This document shows, piece after piece, positions 1-7,977 of a stretch of 35,613 nt of DNA. Both the position numbers and the translations under genes were made by a program. How positions within the stretch are numbered: position 1 is the stretch's first letter; each line of letters opens with the position of its first letter. Source of the DNA: Pseudomonas defluvii (lineage in GTDB: Bacteria > Pseudomonadota > Gammaproteobacteria > Pseudomonadales > Pseudomonadaceae); NCBI RefSeq assembly GCF_001695625.1, contig NZ_MBPN01000051.1, forward strand, positions 1-35,613, written 5' to 3'. Below the pieces are notes generated by a model that saw only the letters and a program-made list of their open reading frames with translations, was not told the origin of the DNA and searched no databases.

Positions 1-99
1 GATCAGTTCGATGTGATCTTCCTGACGCTGCTCTTCGGCATTCATCGCCGCCAGCAGTGCATCGTCATAACCCTGGATCTGGTCTTGCTTGCTGAACAT
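1..99 (-). CDS. glyA: Serine hydroxymethyltransferase, N-terminal part (cut by window edge)
   Basis: The first 33 codons read MFSKQDQIQGYDDALLA and continue to DHIELI, the typical Pseudomonas GlyA N-terminus. The ATG lies at 97-99 behind a GGGAGAG ribosome-binding site. The rest runs off the left edge. GlyA is the cytosolic PLP enzyme that interconverts serine and glycine with tetrahydrofolate C1 units. Its place beside glycine-betaine demethylation genes suits a role in using the released glycine and C1 groups (inference). The 295-bp gap to ltaE must hold the divergent promoters; I see no clear element in it. Confidence 0.93.
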   Translation of the reverse strand, partial: MFSKQDQIQGYDDALLAAMNAEEQRQEDHIELI

Positions 100-394
100 C
101 GCATCTCTCCCGGCAGCGGCATGGGCTTTCATTAGGTGGGCGGCATGACATGGACAGCGCCCTTTGGATTCGATGGTATGACCGACGCAGACAGCCCAGA
201 TGCCTATGGGCGCCACGCAAAGGTGCGTTTACGACATAACCTCGTAAGCGTCAGCCCGACAGGCAGGATAAAACCCGCGAAAAACCTTACAGCAGATGGC
301 CCCATCGCTTGCAGGACTGCTGGCTATACAGCAGCAGACACTTCACCGAATCTTGGTTTAGAGTGCTTGCCTGCGTCGTTTTCAGGACAGAACC

Positions 395-1435
395 ATGACC
401 GATCAAAGCCAACAATTCGCCAGCGACAACTATTCCGGTATCTGCCCCGAAGCCTGGGCCGCCATGGAAAAAGCCAACCACGGCCACGAACGTGCCTATG
501 GCGACGACCAATGGACCGCACGGGCAGCCGATCACTTTCGCAAGCTGTTTGAAACCGACTGCGAAGTGTTCTTTGCCTTCAACGGCACTGCCGCCAACTC
601 GCTGGCGCTGTCGTCGTTGTGCCAGAGCTACCACAGCGTGATCTGCTCGGAGACCGCCCACGTCGAAACCGACGAATGCGGCGCACCGGAGTTTTTCTCC
701 AACGGTTCCAAGCTGCTGACCGCCCGCAGCGAAGGCGGCAAGCTGACCCCGGCCTCGATCCGCGAAGTCGCGCTCAAGCGCCAGGACATCCACTACCCCA
801 AACCCCGGGTAGTGACCATCACCCAGGCTACCGAGGTGGGCAGCGTCTACCGCCCGGATGAACTCAAGGCGATCAGCGCCACCTGCAAGGAACTGGGCCT
901 GAACCTGCACATGGACGGTGCTCGTTTCAGCAACGCCTGCGCCTTCCTCGGCTGCACGCCGGCCGAGCTGACCTGGAAGGCCGGTATCGACGTGCTGTGC
1001 TTTGGCGGCACCAAAAACGGCATGGCGGTGGGTGAGGCGATCCTGTTCTTCAACCGCAAACTGGCCGAGGACTTCGACTACCGTTGCAAGCAGGCCGGGC
1101 AACTGGCGTCGAAAATGCGCTTCCTCTCCGCCCCCTGGGTCGGCCTGCTGGAGGACGGCGCCTGGCTGCGCCACGCCGCCCATGCCAACCACTGCGCACA
1201 ATTGCTCAGCTCGCTGGTCGCGGACATCCCCGGCGTAGAACTGATGTTCCCGGTGGAGGCCAACGGTGTATTCCTGCAAATGTCGGAACCGGCCCTGGAA
1301 GCATTGCGCAACAAGGGCTGGCGTTTTTACACCTTCATCGGCAGCGGCGGCGCCCGGTTCATGTGCTCCTGGGACACCGAAGAAGCCCGGGTACGCGAAC
1401 TGGCGGCAGATATCCGCGCCGTGATGAGCGCCTGA
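395..1435 (+). CDS. ltaE: Low-specificity L-threonine aldolase
   Basis: This 346-residue PLP enzyme of fold type I cleaves L-threonine or L-allo-threonine to glycine and acetaldehyde in the cytosol. Visible family marks are the N-terminal FASDNYSG segment, the substrate and PLP pocket around residues 63-90 (FNGTAANSLAL, then ETAHVE), the HMDGARF motif at about 172-178, and the Schiff-base lysine K207 in FGGTKNG. Length is normal for the family. The start is the ATG at 395 behind an AGGA. The gene is divergent from glyA and convergent with the next chemoreceptor, with only 12 bp between the stop codons. It shares glycine metabolism with glyA and the betaine genes; co-regulation is inference. 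Confidence 0.93.
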   Translation: MTDQSQQFASDNYSGICPEAWAAMEKANHGHERAYGDDQWTARAADHFRKLFETDCEVFFAFNGTAANSLALSSLCQSYHSVICSETAHVETDECGAPEFFSNGSKLLTARSEGGKLTPASIREVALKRQDIHYPKPRVVTITQATEVGSVYRPDELKAISATCKELGLNLHMDGARFSNACAFLGCTPAELTWKAGIDVLCFGGTKNGMAVGEAILFFNRKLAEDFDYRCKQAGQLASKMRFLSAPWVGLLEDGAWLRHAAHANHCAQLLSSLVADIPGVELMFPVEANGVFLQMSEPALEALRNKGWRFYTFIGSGGARFMCSWDTEEARVRELAADIRAVMSA

Positions 1436-1447
1436 CACCATCAGCGG

Positions 1448-3385
1448 CTACAGACGAAACCCGCCCATCTGCCGCGCCAGGTCGTCAGCCAGCTCGCGCA
1501 GGGCCTGACACTCGTCCCGGCAACCGCGCACTTCTGCGGCGGTTTGCCGGGCCAGGTCTGAGATCCCCTGCACCGTGCGGTTGATCTCCTCGGTCACTGC
1601 CGACTGCTGCTCAGTCGCCGTGGCGACCTGGTGGTTCATGTCGCTGATATGCTCCACCTGATCCGTAATGGTCCCCAGCGATGCCCCGGTGCGCTGGCTC
1701 GACGCCACACCGGCACCAGTTGCCACCTGCCCGGCCTGCATTGAGGCCACAGCATTGCCCGTGCCCTGCTTGAGCCGTTGAATCATCTGCTGGATTTCAC
1801 CCGTAGACACCTGGGTACGCTGGGCCAATGTGCGCACTTCATCAGCCACCACGGCGAAACCACGGCCCATTTCCCCGGCCCGCGCCGCTTCGATGGCCGC
1901 ATTCAGCGCCAATAGATTAGTCTGTTCGGAAATACTGCGAATCACCGCCAATACCTCGTCGATCGAGGCGACTTCTGCAGCCAACTCGCCAACCGCACCG
2001 GCGGCCGAGCCGATGTCGTTGGACATGCCTTCGATCTGGCTAATCGAGCGCTGCACCACCTCACGGGCGTGTTCGGCTTCATTGCGGGCAGCCTGCGATG
2101 CCTGGGCCGCATTACCGGCATTTTGCGCAATGTCCTGCACGGTCAGGCCCATCTCATGTACCGCTGTGGCAACCGTTTCGGTCATTTCCTGCTGCCGCAC
2201 AGAGCGATCAGCGGTGTTGTCCACGACCTGAGTCACCTGTTCCACCGCACGGTGCAAACGCTCAGTGGTGCCCAGCACTTGGCCGATCAGTTCTCGCTGG
2301 CTGTCGATAAAGCGGTTGAAGCCACGCGCCAGATCACCCAACTCATCACTACGGCCCTCATCCAGCCGACGGCTGAGGTCGCCACCGCCACTGCCGATGG
2401 CCACCAGAGCAGCGGTTACCTGGCGGATCGGCTTGACCAGCCCACGCGCCAGCCAGACCACCAGCAGCAATGACAACAGCGCCACGGCCAGGCCAATCAG
2501 GCTGGTCAGCCAGACCGTCTCATGCACCTGAGCGTAAATTTGCGACTCGGGCACTTCCGCCACCAGCGTCCAGTTCAGGTCGCGCAGCGGCAGGCTGAGC
2601 GCCAGGAAGGTTTCGCCATCACGCTGAAAACGCGTACTGACCACCCGCTCCTGCCGCACCAAGGCGGTTTTCGCCGCAGCCTCACCCAACTGCTCACTGA
2701 GTTGGCGTTTACCGCTGAACTCGGCCTGTGGATGCACCTGGATCAAGCCATCGCCACGCACCAGGAACACCCGTCCTCGCGCCCCGAAACTGAAGTTGTG
2801 GATCAACTCGGACAGCTCATGCAAACGCAGGCCCAGTCCGGCAATGCCGACCAGTTTGCCGTCCTTCTCAACCCGGTAGTCGATGAACAACGCCACTTCA
2901 CCGGAGCTACCATCGACGTCAATGTTGAGCATCCGCTCGTCACCGCTGTCGATGAAGCGGAAGAACCAGCTATCGGCCGGGTTGTCGCGACGCAGGGTAC
3001 GGTCCAGGCCCTTCTCGTTGTAGTAATGATTGGAGACCGTAGAGGCAAACAGTGCCGTGAACGCGTTGTTGCGCTGGCGCAGTGCATCCAGGTACTCGGT
3101 AAAGTGCGCACGTTGGCTGGCGTCCTCGCCCTCGGCCAGCCAGTCACGCAGCAAGGTATTACTGGCGATGTCCGCCGCCGCCGTCAGCGGCTGTCCGAGC
3201 ATCCGCTCGATGTCGTTACGAATCGCCTCGATGCTCGCTGGCAGTGCCGTCTCGACCAGATAACGCTCCGTCAGCCGGTTAACCGCCAGCGTATAGATCG
3301 CGACCACCACCAGAATGCTCGCCAACAAGGCCGCACCCATGCTTGCAATCAACTTCCACTGAATACTGCGCCGCCAGAACTGCAT
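1448..3385 (-). CDS. mcpH: Methyl-accepting chemotaxis protein with dCache sensor (McpH-like)
   Basis: This 645-residue transmembrane chemoreceptor has TM1 at about 12-34, a periplasmic double-Cache-type sensor at about 35-290, TM2 at about 292-314, HAMP at about 315-367, and a long coiled signalling domain. The signalling tip contains the invariant [19 protein letters not shown]. No C-terminal CheR-docking pentapeptide is present (it ends GGFRL). By position next to ltaE and glyA it corresponds to what I remember as P. putida McpH (PP_0320), a purine receptor. The symbol rests on synteny and overall form, so the ligand is not proven by the sequence. The start is ATG 3385; a TGTATACA palindrome lies about 50 bp upstream. 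Confidence 0.85.
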   Translation of the reverse strand: MQFWRRSIQWKLIASMGAALLASILVVVAIYTLAVNRLTERYLVETALPASIEAIRNDIERMLGQPLTAAADIASNTLLRDWLAEGEDASQRAHFTEYLDALRQRNNAFTALFASTVSNHYYNEKGLDRTLRRDNPADSWFFRFIDSGDERMLNIDVDGSSGEVALFIDYRVEKDGKLVGIAGLGLRLHELSELIHNFSFGARGRVFLVRGDGLIQVHPQAEFSGKRQLSEQLGEAAAKTALVRQERVVSTRFQRDGETFLALSLPLRDLNWTLVAEVPESQIYAQVHETVWLTSLIGLAVALLSLLLVVWLARGLVKPIRQVTAALVAIGSGGGDLSRRLDEGRSDELGDLARGFNRFIDSQRELIGQVLGTTERLHRAVEQVTQVVDNTADRSVRQQEMTETVATAVHEMGLTVQDIAQNAGNAAQASQAARNEAEHAREVVQRSISQIEGMSNDIGSAAGAVGELAAEVASIDEVLAVIRSISEQTNLLALNAAIEAARAGEMGRGFAVVADEVRTLAQRTQVSTGEIQQMIQRLKQGTGNAVASMQAGQVATGAGVASSQRTGASLGTITDQVEHISDMNHQVATATEQQSAVTEEINRTVQGISDLARQTAAEVRGCRDECQALRELADDLARQMGGFRL

Positions 3386-3432
3386 GGAATTCCCCCGAGC
3401 AAATGACCCTGTACTGCAACAGGCAGGTCAAC

Positions 3433-3440
3433 TGTATACA
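3433..3440. promoter_or_regulatory. TGTATACA palindrome upstream of the dCache chemoreceptor
   Basis: A perfect 8-bp palindrome lies 48 bp upstream of the receptor start codon, next to a related GGTATCC at 3445-3451. A weak minus-strand promoter (TTGTCT, 17 bp, TGGATA) overlaps this region. Palindromes with a GTATAC core are typical of GntR-family operators; assigning a regulator here is a guess. Confidence 0.3.
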
Positions 3441-3611
3441 CTTTGGTATCCAATTATTCCATTGGCGCGAGACAATACCCAACCGAGCAGGTGTCGGTTT
3501 TGCTTATGTAGAGGGCTCAGGACGGGGCTAGAACGCGCTGCAGGTCACTACGCGCCCAGCGCCGGCAAAGCCGGCGCGCTCAGGCGCGCAGTACGTCGGA
3601 GGAATGGGCGA

Positions 3612-3914
3612 TCAGTTGTTGCCGATAGTCCGGGCGATGACGTCGACCGTGGCGTTGACTTGCTCTTGATAACGGTCGAGGGCTTCCTGATGCTTGTGCT
3701 GCAGTTCGATCTGCTGCGAGCACAGGTTCAGCGCCGCCAGCACCAACAGCTTGTCGCCAATCAGGGCTGGGTATTTGCGTTTGGTGTCACCCAACGAAGC
3801 CTTGAGCATTTGCACCGCTTTGAGCAAGGTCTGCTCTTCGCCTTCCGGTGCCTTGATCGAGTAATCGGTGCCCAGGATCGAGATAACATTGATCGACTGC
3901 GCGGTCGTTTTCAT
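3612..3914 (-). CDS. ZapA-like cell division protein (divergent copy)
   Basis: This 100-residue protein has a ZapA-type N-terminal globular part (VISILGTDYSIKAPEGEE at about 10-27), then LLKAVQMLK and KLLVLAALNL helices, and a charged C-terminal coiled coil. ZapA binds FtsZ and bundles its filaments at midcell. From memory, the usual Pseudomonas ZapA has a different N-terminus (VQILDKEYCI) and lies beside the 6S RNA gene; this copy matches neither. It overlaps the preceding small coiled-coil gene by four bases (ATGA), so the two are translationally coupled. It may be a second ZapA paralogue. The downstream 226 bp show only a GCGCCGGC-aaa-GCCGGCGC hairpin at 3559-3577 and no recognisable 6S RNA. 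Confidence 0.8.
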   Translation of the reverse strand: MKTTAQSINVISILGTDYSIKAPEGEEQTLLKAVQMLKASLGDTKRKYPALIGDKLLVLAALNLCSQQIELQHKHQEALDRYQEQVNATVDVIARTIGNN

Positions 3915-4141
3915 GCGTTGACTGCACCACCACCGGCACGCTCAACCAGTGCCTGGATACGCGCAGCCGTAGCGCCCTGCTTCTCTTCCTGCTCCAGCAG
4001 GCTCAGTTGCAGGCTGTCGTTTTCATCCTTGGCATGAACCAGTTCGGCTTCCAGCTTGGCAGTGCGCTCAGCCAGTTCCTGATTCTTCTGTACCAGGTCG
4101 TTGACCAGTTGTTCCAATTGACTCAGGGAAGTTTCCAACAT
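3911..4141 (-). CDS. Small coiled-coil protein (TIGR02449/ZapB-like)
   Basis: This 76-residue protein begins MLETSLSQLEQLVNDL. Residues 1 to about 65 are an uninterrupted heptad-rich coiled coil (LxxLVxxLVxKNxEL and so on), followed by a short GGGAVNA tail. In many gammaproteobacteria a gene of the TIGR02449 family sits just upstream of zapA and is thought to act with it at the divisome. The same arrangement is seen here, with a 4-bp ATGA overlap. I chose the ATG at 4141 because it opens the coiled coil; an upstream in-frame start at 4177 would add twelve residues unlike the family. Function is inferred from context. Confidence 0.75.
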   Translation of the reverse strand: MLETSLSQLEQLVNDLVQKNQELAERTAKLEAELVHAKDENDSLQLSLLEQEEKQGATAARIQALVERAGGGAVNA

Positions 4142-4330
4142 AATGCCTTCTCGGGGGTTTTTGCAGGGGGCGCACACGATAAAGAAAACTCACCGCACTC
4201 GCCAGGGATATTGGGCCAGAGGCCCCGCTTTGATGTTGATTGACCCACATTGGACAACTCGGTTCCCTGCCAACCCCACCATTGCCCATATGAAATTTCA
4301 TTCACAACCGCTACTTTCGGCCGAAGTGCC

Positions 4331-4357
4331 TCAAGTCTTGTCCGATTCGACCGATAG
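4331..4357 (+). promoter_or_regulatory. Sigma-28 (FliA) promoter of the second chemoreceptor
   Basis: TCAAGTCT (4331-4338), an 11-bp spacer, then ACCGATAG (4350-4357). This fits the FliA consensus (TAAAGTTT-N11-GCCGATAA; TCAAG/GCCGATA in Pseudomonas) with six of eight matches in each half. It ends about 60 bp before the receptor start, placing that gene in the flagellar and chemotaxis regulon. Confidence 0.75.
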
Positions 4358-4417
4358 GCAGAGTACGTCAAAATGCGTCGCATGGATTGCGCGCCCTTTC
4401 TCCTTCGGATAACGACC

Positions 4418-6043
4418 ATGTCCCTACGCAATATGAACATCGCGCCGCGCGCACTGCTGGGTTTTGCCTTGATCGGTGCGCTGATGCTGGCGCTGGGTAT
4501 TTTCGCGCTCAACCAGATGAGTGTGATCCGCCAGGCAGGTGTGGTCATTGAGCAAAACAGCATCCCCAGCATCAAGAACCTGGGCGAGCTCAACCAACTC
4601 ACCCTGCGCCTGCGCAGCCTGGCTTATCGCTTGCTCGTTAACCGCGAGCCCGCAGAGCTACGCGACACGCTGGCACTGATGGACAAGCAGAACGCGCAGA
4701 TTGATGAGGTGCGTAAAACCTACGAGCCGCTGATCGCCGATCAGAACGAACGCGCAACCTACAACCAGTACGTGCAGTTACTGAGCCAGTACCGTCAACT
4801 GGAAGCGCGCATGAAGAAGCACGCCCAGTCCGGCCAGTTGGACGAACTGCGCACCCTGCTGAACCGCGAGTTGCTGGACAACTCCAAGCAGATCAACACG
4901 CTCATGGAAAATCTGGTAAAGATCAACACAGAGCAAACCCGTAACACTAACCAGGTGGCCGCCGAACAGTACTCCACGGCATTCACCCTGGTCATCGCGC
5001 TGCTGGTGGTCGCGACCGTACTGACCTTCGTCTGCGCCTTGCTGCTGACCCGAAGCATCGTCAAACCGATCAACGATGCACTGCACGCCGCCGAACAGAT
5101 CGCCGAAGGCAACCTGACCCGACCGATCCAGACCCAAGGCCGGGATGAGGCCGCGCGCCTGCTGCAGGCCATGGCCAAGATGCAGAACAAACTGCGTGAC
5201 ACACTGCACCAGATCTCCGGCTCAGCGAACCAACTGGCGTCGGCAGCCGAAGAACTGAACAGCGTCACCGAAGAAAGCGCCCGTGGCCTGCAACAGCAGA
5301 ACAACGAAATCGAGCAAGCGGCCACGGCAGTCACCGAGATGACCAGCGCGGTGGAAGAAGTGGCGCGCAACGCCGTCAGCACCTCGGAAGCCTCGAAGGA
5401 CGCCACCCGCTCGGCCGGCGATGGCCGTGATCTGGTGATGGAGACCGTCAGTGCCATCGAGCGCATGAGCGCTGATGTACAGGGCACTGCCGAGTTGGTC
5501 AGCAACCTGGCAGAGGAGTCACGAGACATCGGCAAAGTGCTGGACGTGATTCGTGGCCTGGCCGACCAGACCAACCTGCTGGCCCTGAACGCCGCCATCG
5601 AGGCCGCGCGGGCCGGCGAGGCTGGCCGTGGCTTTGCCGTGGTTGCAGACGAAGTGCGCGCCCTGGCGCACCGCACCCAGCAGTCGACCAGCGAAATCGA
5701 ACGCATGATCGGCAGCATTCAGGGCGGCACCGAGCAAGCGGTCAACTCGATGCGCAACAGCACCGAGCGCGCCGAGTCGACCCTGAACATCGCCCGTGGT
5801 GCAGGCCTGGCCCTGGATACCATCACCGGTGCCGTGGCGCAGATCAACGAACGCAACCTGGTGATCGCCAGCGCCGCCGAAGAACAGGCGCAGGTGGCCC
5901 GCGAGGTCGACCGCAACCTGGTCAACATCAATGACCTGTCAGTGCAGTCGGCCACCGGAGCCCACCAGACCAGCGCAGCCAGTGCCGAACTGTCACGCCT
6001 GGCAGTCGACCTGAACAGCCTGGTCGCCCGTTTCAGCGTTTAA
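4418..6043 (+). CDS. Methyl-accepting chemotaxis protein, four-helix-bundle sensor
   Basis: This 541-residue chemoreceptor has TM1 at about 12-33, a helical periplasmic domain of about 150 residues (four-helix-bundle 4HB_MCP type, with [20 protein letters not shown] near the first helix), TM2 at about 188-210, HAMP at 211-264, and a cytoplasmic signalling domain. The tip contains [19 protein letters not shown], with methylation-helix glutamine and glutamate runs on both sides. The ligand cannot be told from sequence; its place between glycine-betaine genes and another receptor is suggestive only. The start at 4418 gives a normal short cytoplasmic N-terminus; an in-frame ATG at 4373 would add 15 residues lying on the promoter leader. 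The stop overlaps a convergent remnant gene. Confidence 0.92.
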   Translation: MSLRNMNIAPRALLGFALIGALMLALGIFALNQMSVIRQAGVVIEQNSIPSIKNLGELNQLTLRLRSLAYRLLVNREPAELRDTLALMDKQNAQIDEVRKTYEPLIADQNERATYNQYVQLLSQYRQLEARMKKHAQSGQLDELRTLLNRELLDNSKQINTLMENLVKINTEQTRNTNQVAAEQYSTAFTLVIALLVVATVLTFVCALLLTRSIVKPINDALHAAEQIAEGNLTRPIQTQGRDEAARLLQAMAKMQNKLRDTLHQISGSANQLASAAEELNSVTEESARGLQQQNNEIEQAATAVTEMTSAVEEVARNAVSTSEASKDATRSAGDGRDLVMETVSAIERMSADVQGTAELVSNLAEESRDIGKVLDVIRGLADQTNLLALNAAIEAARAGEAGRGFAVVADEVRALAHRTQQSTSEIERMIGSIQGGTEQAVNSMRNSTERAESTLNIARGAGLALDTITGAVAQINERNLVIASAAEEQAQVAREVDRNLVNINDLSVQSATGAHQTSAASAELSRLAVDLNSLVARFSV

Positions 6044-6410
6044 GCTGCTCCTTCATGAGTCTGCCGCGGCTGTGAGGGGCGGACTCATGAGGCGGTGTTT
6101 TCCTGGGCTCGGCAGTAAGCTTCGGCCCGGCGGTAAGCTCAATGGGCTTGAGCGCTTCCCATTGGCTAATGGGGCCGTTGGCGCTACTCCCTCCGTACTT
6201 GGCCGCCAACTTGTCCACCGCATTCAAGGCGGTGGTCACCGCGCCCTCCGCCCAACCGCCAGTCCACGACACATCATCCCCGGCGAGGATAAAGCCATAG
6301 GGGTTGGCACTACCGACACCCTGCATGAACTGGCTGAACAACAGACGCACTTCGTTTGCCTGAAGGCGTTTTGATTGTGTTCTGCGGGTACGCGAGGGAG
6401 TTGCAGACAT
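6033..6410 (-). pseudogene. Remnant of a flavin-dependent amine oxidase (amino-acid monooxygenase type), C-terminal segment
   Basis: The 125-codon frame contains NPYGFILAGDDVSWTGGWAEGAVTTALNAV split over residues 36-65, which matches the FAD-binding C-terminal segment of flavin monoamine oxidases such as tryptophan or lysine 2-monooxygenase (typically GDDVSWT..W.EGAVQT.LNAV). A whole enzyme is about 550 residues, so the catalytic N-terminal part is gone. The frame opens at an ATG behind a good GAGGAG, suggesting that the original gene start survived and an internal deletion joined it to the tail (inference). The last residues are low-complexity and charged, and the stop lies 11 bp inside the convergent chemoreceptor. 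Probably non-functional. Confidence 0.65.
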
Positions 6411-6550
6411 AGCGGGCGACTCCTCAACAGTGATCTTTCAACAAAAGCCTGCTGAACTAAATCACACGCCCACTACCACAACGAAATACTGATTCGAGAT
6501 CAGCATCTACACAACTAGACTGTCAAAACTGATAGTTGACTTCACCCACA

Positions 6551-6587
6551 CAATAAATGCCCTGCCTGAACAATGTTCAAACAGGGC
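6551..6587 (-). terminator. Rho-independent terminator of gbcB
   Basis: A 13-bp stem with a 3-nt loop (6559-6571 pairs with 6575-6587, two G-T pairs) begins 7 bp after the gbcB stop. On the minus strand it is followed by the T-rich run ATTTATTG. Confidence 0.8.
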
Positions 6588-6593
6588 AGCTAT

Positions 6594-7694
6594 TTAATAC
6601 TCGATACGTACATCCCCCTTCGGCACACTGCAGCACGACAGAATGTAACCCTCGGCCACGTCATCATCGGTGATACCGCCGTTGTGCTCCATCTCCACTT
6701 CGCCGCCCAGCTTGAGCACCTTGCAGGTACCGCAGATGCCCATGCCGCAGGCCTTGGGGATCATCAGGCCGAGCTTGGCCGCCGCCGCATGAACGGTCTC
6801 GCCGGGCGCGACACGAATGCTCTTGCCCGTGGCGGTGAACTCCACCTGATGCAGGTCGGCGCTGTCCACCTCGGCCGCTTCGGCGGCCTGTTCGGCGTGT
6901 TCCACGGCATCGGCCTTGACCTCGGCCGGGGTCGCGCCAAATGACTCCTCATGGTAACGACGCATGTCGTAGCCGCTGGCTTCAAGCAAGCGCTTGACCG
7001 CGTTCATGTAAGGGGTCGGGCCGCAGCAGAAGATCTCCCGCTCCATGAAGTCCGGGGCGATCAGTTCCAGCAGCTTGTGGTTCAGGTAACCCCGGTAACC
7101 CGCCCAAGGTTCGCCCAGGCCGTGCTTCTCGCAAATGATATGCAGGCTGAAGTTGTCGATCCGCGAGGCCATCTGCTCCAGTTCGCGGTGGTAGATGATG
7201 TCTTTCGGCGAGCGGGCGCTGTGGACAAACACCATGTCGACATTGCCGTTGGTGTCGTAGAACCAGCGGGCCATCGACATTACCGGGGTGATGCCCACGC
7301 CACCGCTGAGGTAGAGCACTTTGGGGCTGGGGAAATCAATCGCGTTGAACAAGCCGACCGGCCCATGCACCGCCAGCTCCTGACCTTCGTGCAGGGTGTC
7401 GTGCAGCCAGTTCGACACCTTGCCGCCCGGCACCCGCTTGATGGTCACGGAAAAGCTGTAGGGCACCGAGGGCGAGCTGGAAATGGTGTAGGAGCGCATG
7501 ATCGGCTGCCCTTCGATTTCCAGCTCCAGGGTGACGAATTGCCCGGGCTTGAAGAAGAACATGATCGGCTGGTCGGCCATGAAACAAAAGGTGCGCACAT
7601 CCCAGGTTTCCTGGATCACCTTGACGCAACGGACGATATGGCGGCCGTTGGCCCAGGTCTGGGTAGTCACCGGATTGAGAAAGGGATTGGACAT
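6594..7694 (-). CDS. gbcB: Glycine betaine monooxygenase, reductase subunit
   Basis: This 366-residue NAD(P)H reductase passes electrons to the Rieske oxygenase GbcA for demethylation of glycine betaine to dimethylglycine. Domains in order: FAD-binding ferredoxin-reductase domain at about 15-120 with RSYTISSSP (67-75); NAD-binding domain at about 125-250 with LSGGVGITPVMSM (129-141) and CCGPTPYM (223-230); a linker rich in Ala and Glu (255-280); and a C-terminal plant-type [2Fe-2S] ferredoxin with C316-x4-C321-x2-C324 and C354. The ATG at 7694 has GGAGATGAGC before it; the longer open frame upstream is intergenic. It is divergent from gbcA across 283 bp that carry a candidate GbdR operator. 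Confidence 0.96.
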   Translation of the reverse strand: MSNPFLNPVTTQTWANGRHIVRCVKVIQETWDVRTFCFMADQPIMFFFKPGQFVTLELEIEGQPIMRSYTISSSPSVPYSFSVTIKRVPGGKVSNWLHDTLHEGQELAVHGPVGLFNAIDFPSPKVLYLSGGVGITPVMSMARWFYDTNGNVDMVFVHSARSPKDIIYHRELEQMASRIDNFSLHIICEKHGLGEPWAGYRGYLNHKLLELIAPDFMEREIFCCGPTPYMNAVKRLLEASGYDMRRYHEESFGATPAEVKADAVEHAEQAAEAAEVDSADLHQVEFTATGKSIRVAPGETVHAAAAKLGLMIPKACGMGICGTCKVLKLGGEVEMEHNGGITDDDVAEGYILSCCSVPKGDVRIEY

Positions 7695-7828
7695 GCTCAT
7701 CTCCACGGCCGACTGTGGCCTGATGGTAGTGATTCTGCTCAAGCTGCAACCGGCGCACATTCCTATCCGCGACATTGACGTGCTTATCGCGACCAGCCCC
7801 CACCGACAAGGGCTGGCGCGTCGGAAAC

Positions 7829-7858
7829 GGATTCGACCATGTCGTCCAGGGATATGGT
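7829..7858. promoter_or_regulatory. Candidate GbdR operator between gbcB and gbcA
   Basis: GGATTCGAC (7829-7837) and GGATATGGT (7850-7858) begin exactly 21 bp apart. The same GGATNCGAC element with the same 21-bp period is found upstream of choX. A direct repeat two helical turns apart is typical of AraC-family activators such as GbdR. A second pair of similar words lies at about 7767-7797 (TATCCGCGAC and TATCGCGACC). Confidence 0.5.
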
Positions 7859-7977
7859 TCATGTCGGCGGCGAACGCACACTCCACCTCAAAGAATGCTG
7901 CTGCTTCAGCCTTGCGTCGCCATAACAACGATTAGCCACTTCCACCGGCCACACGCTTGGCCATGAGGACCTACACG

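Noticed and set aside
287..1441. Long minus-strand frame of 384 codons opposite ltaE
   Set aside because: It is the antisense shadow of ltaE, with no family features; the plus-strand product has all threonine aldolase motifs.
3386..3611. 6S RNA gene downstream of zapA
   Set aside because: The usual zapA-ssrS linkage prompted a look, but the stretch lacks the long double-helical 6S form and holds only a short hairpin and the receptor promoter.
7695..7928. N-terminal extension of gbcB by 78 residues
   Set aside because: The extension lies on the operator region, and the ATG at 7694 has a proper ribosome-binding site and yields the normal GbcB N-terminus.
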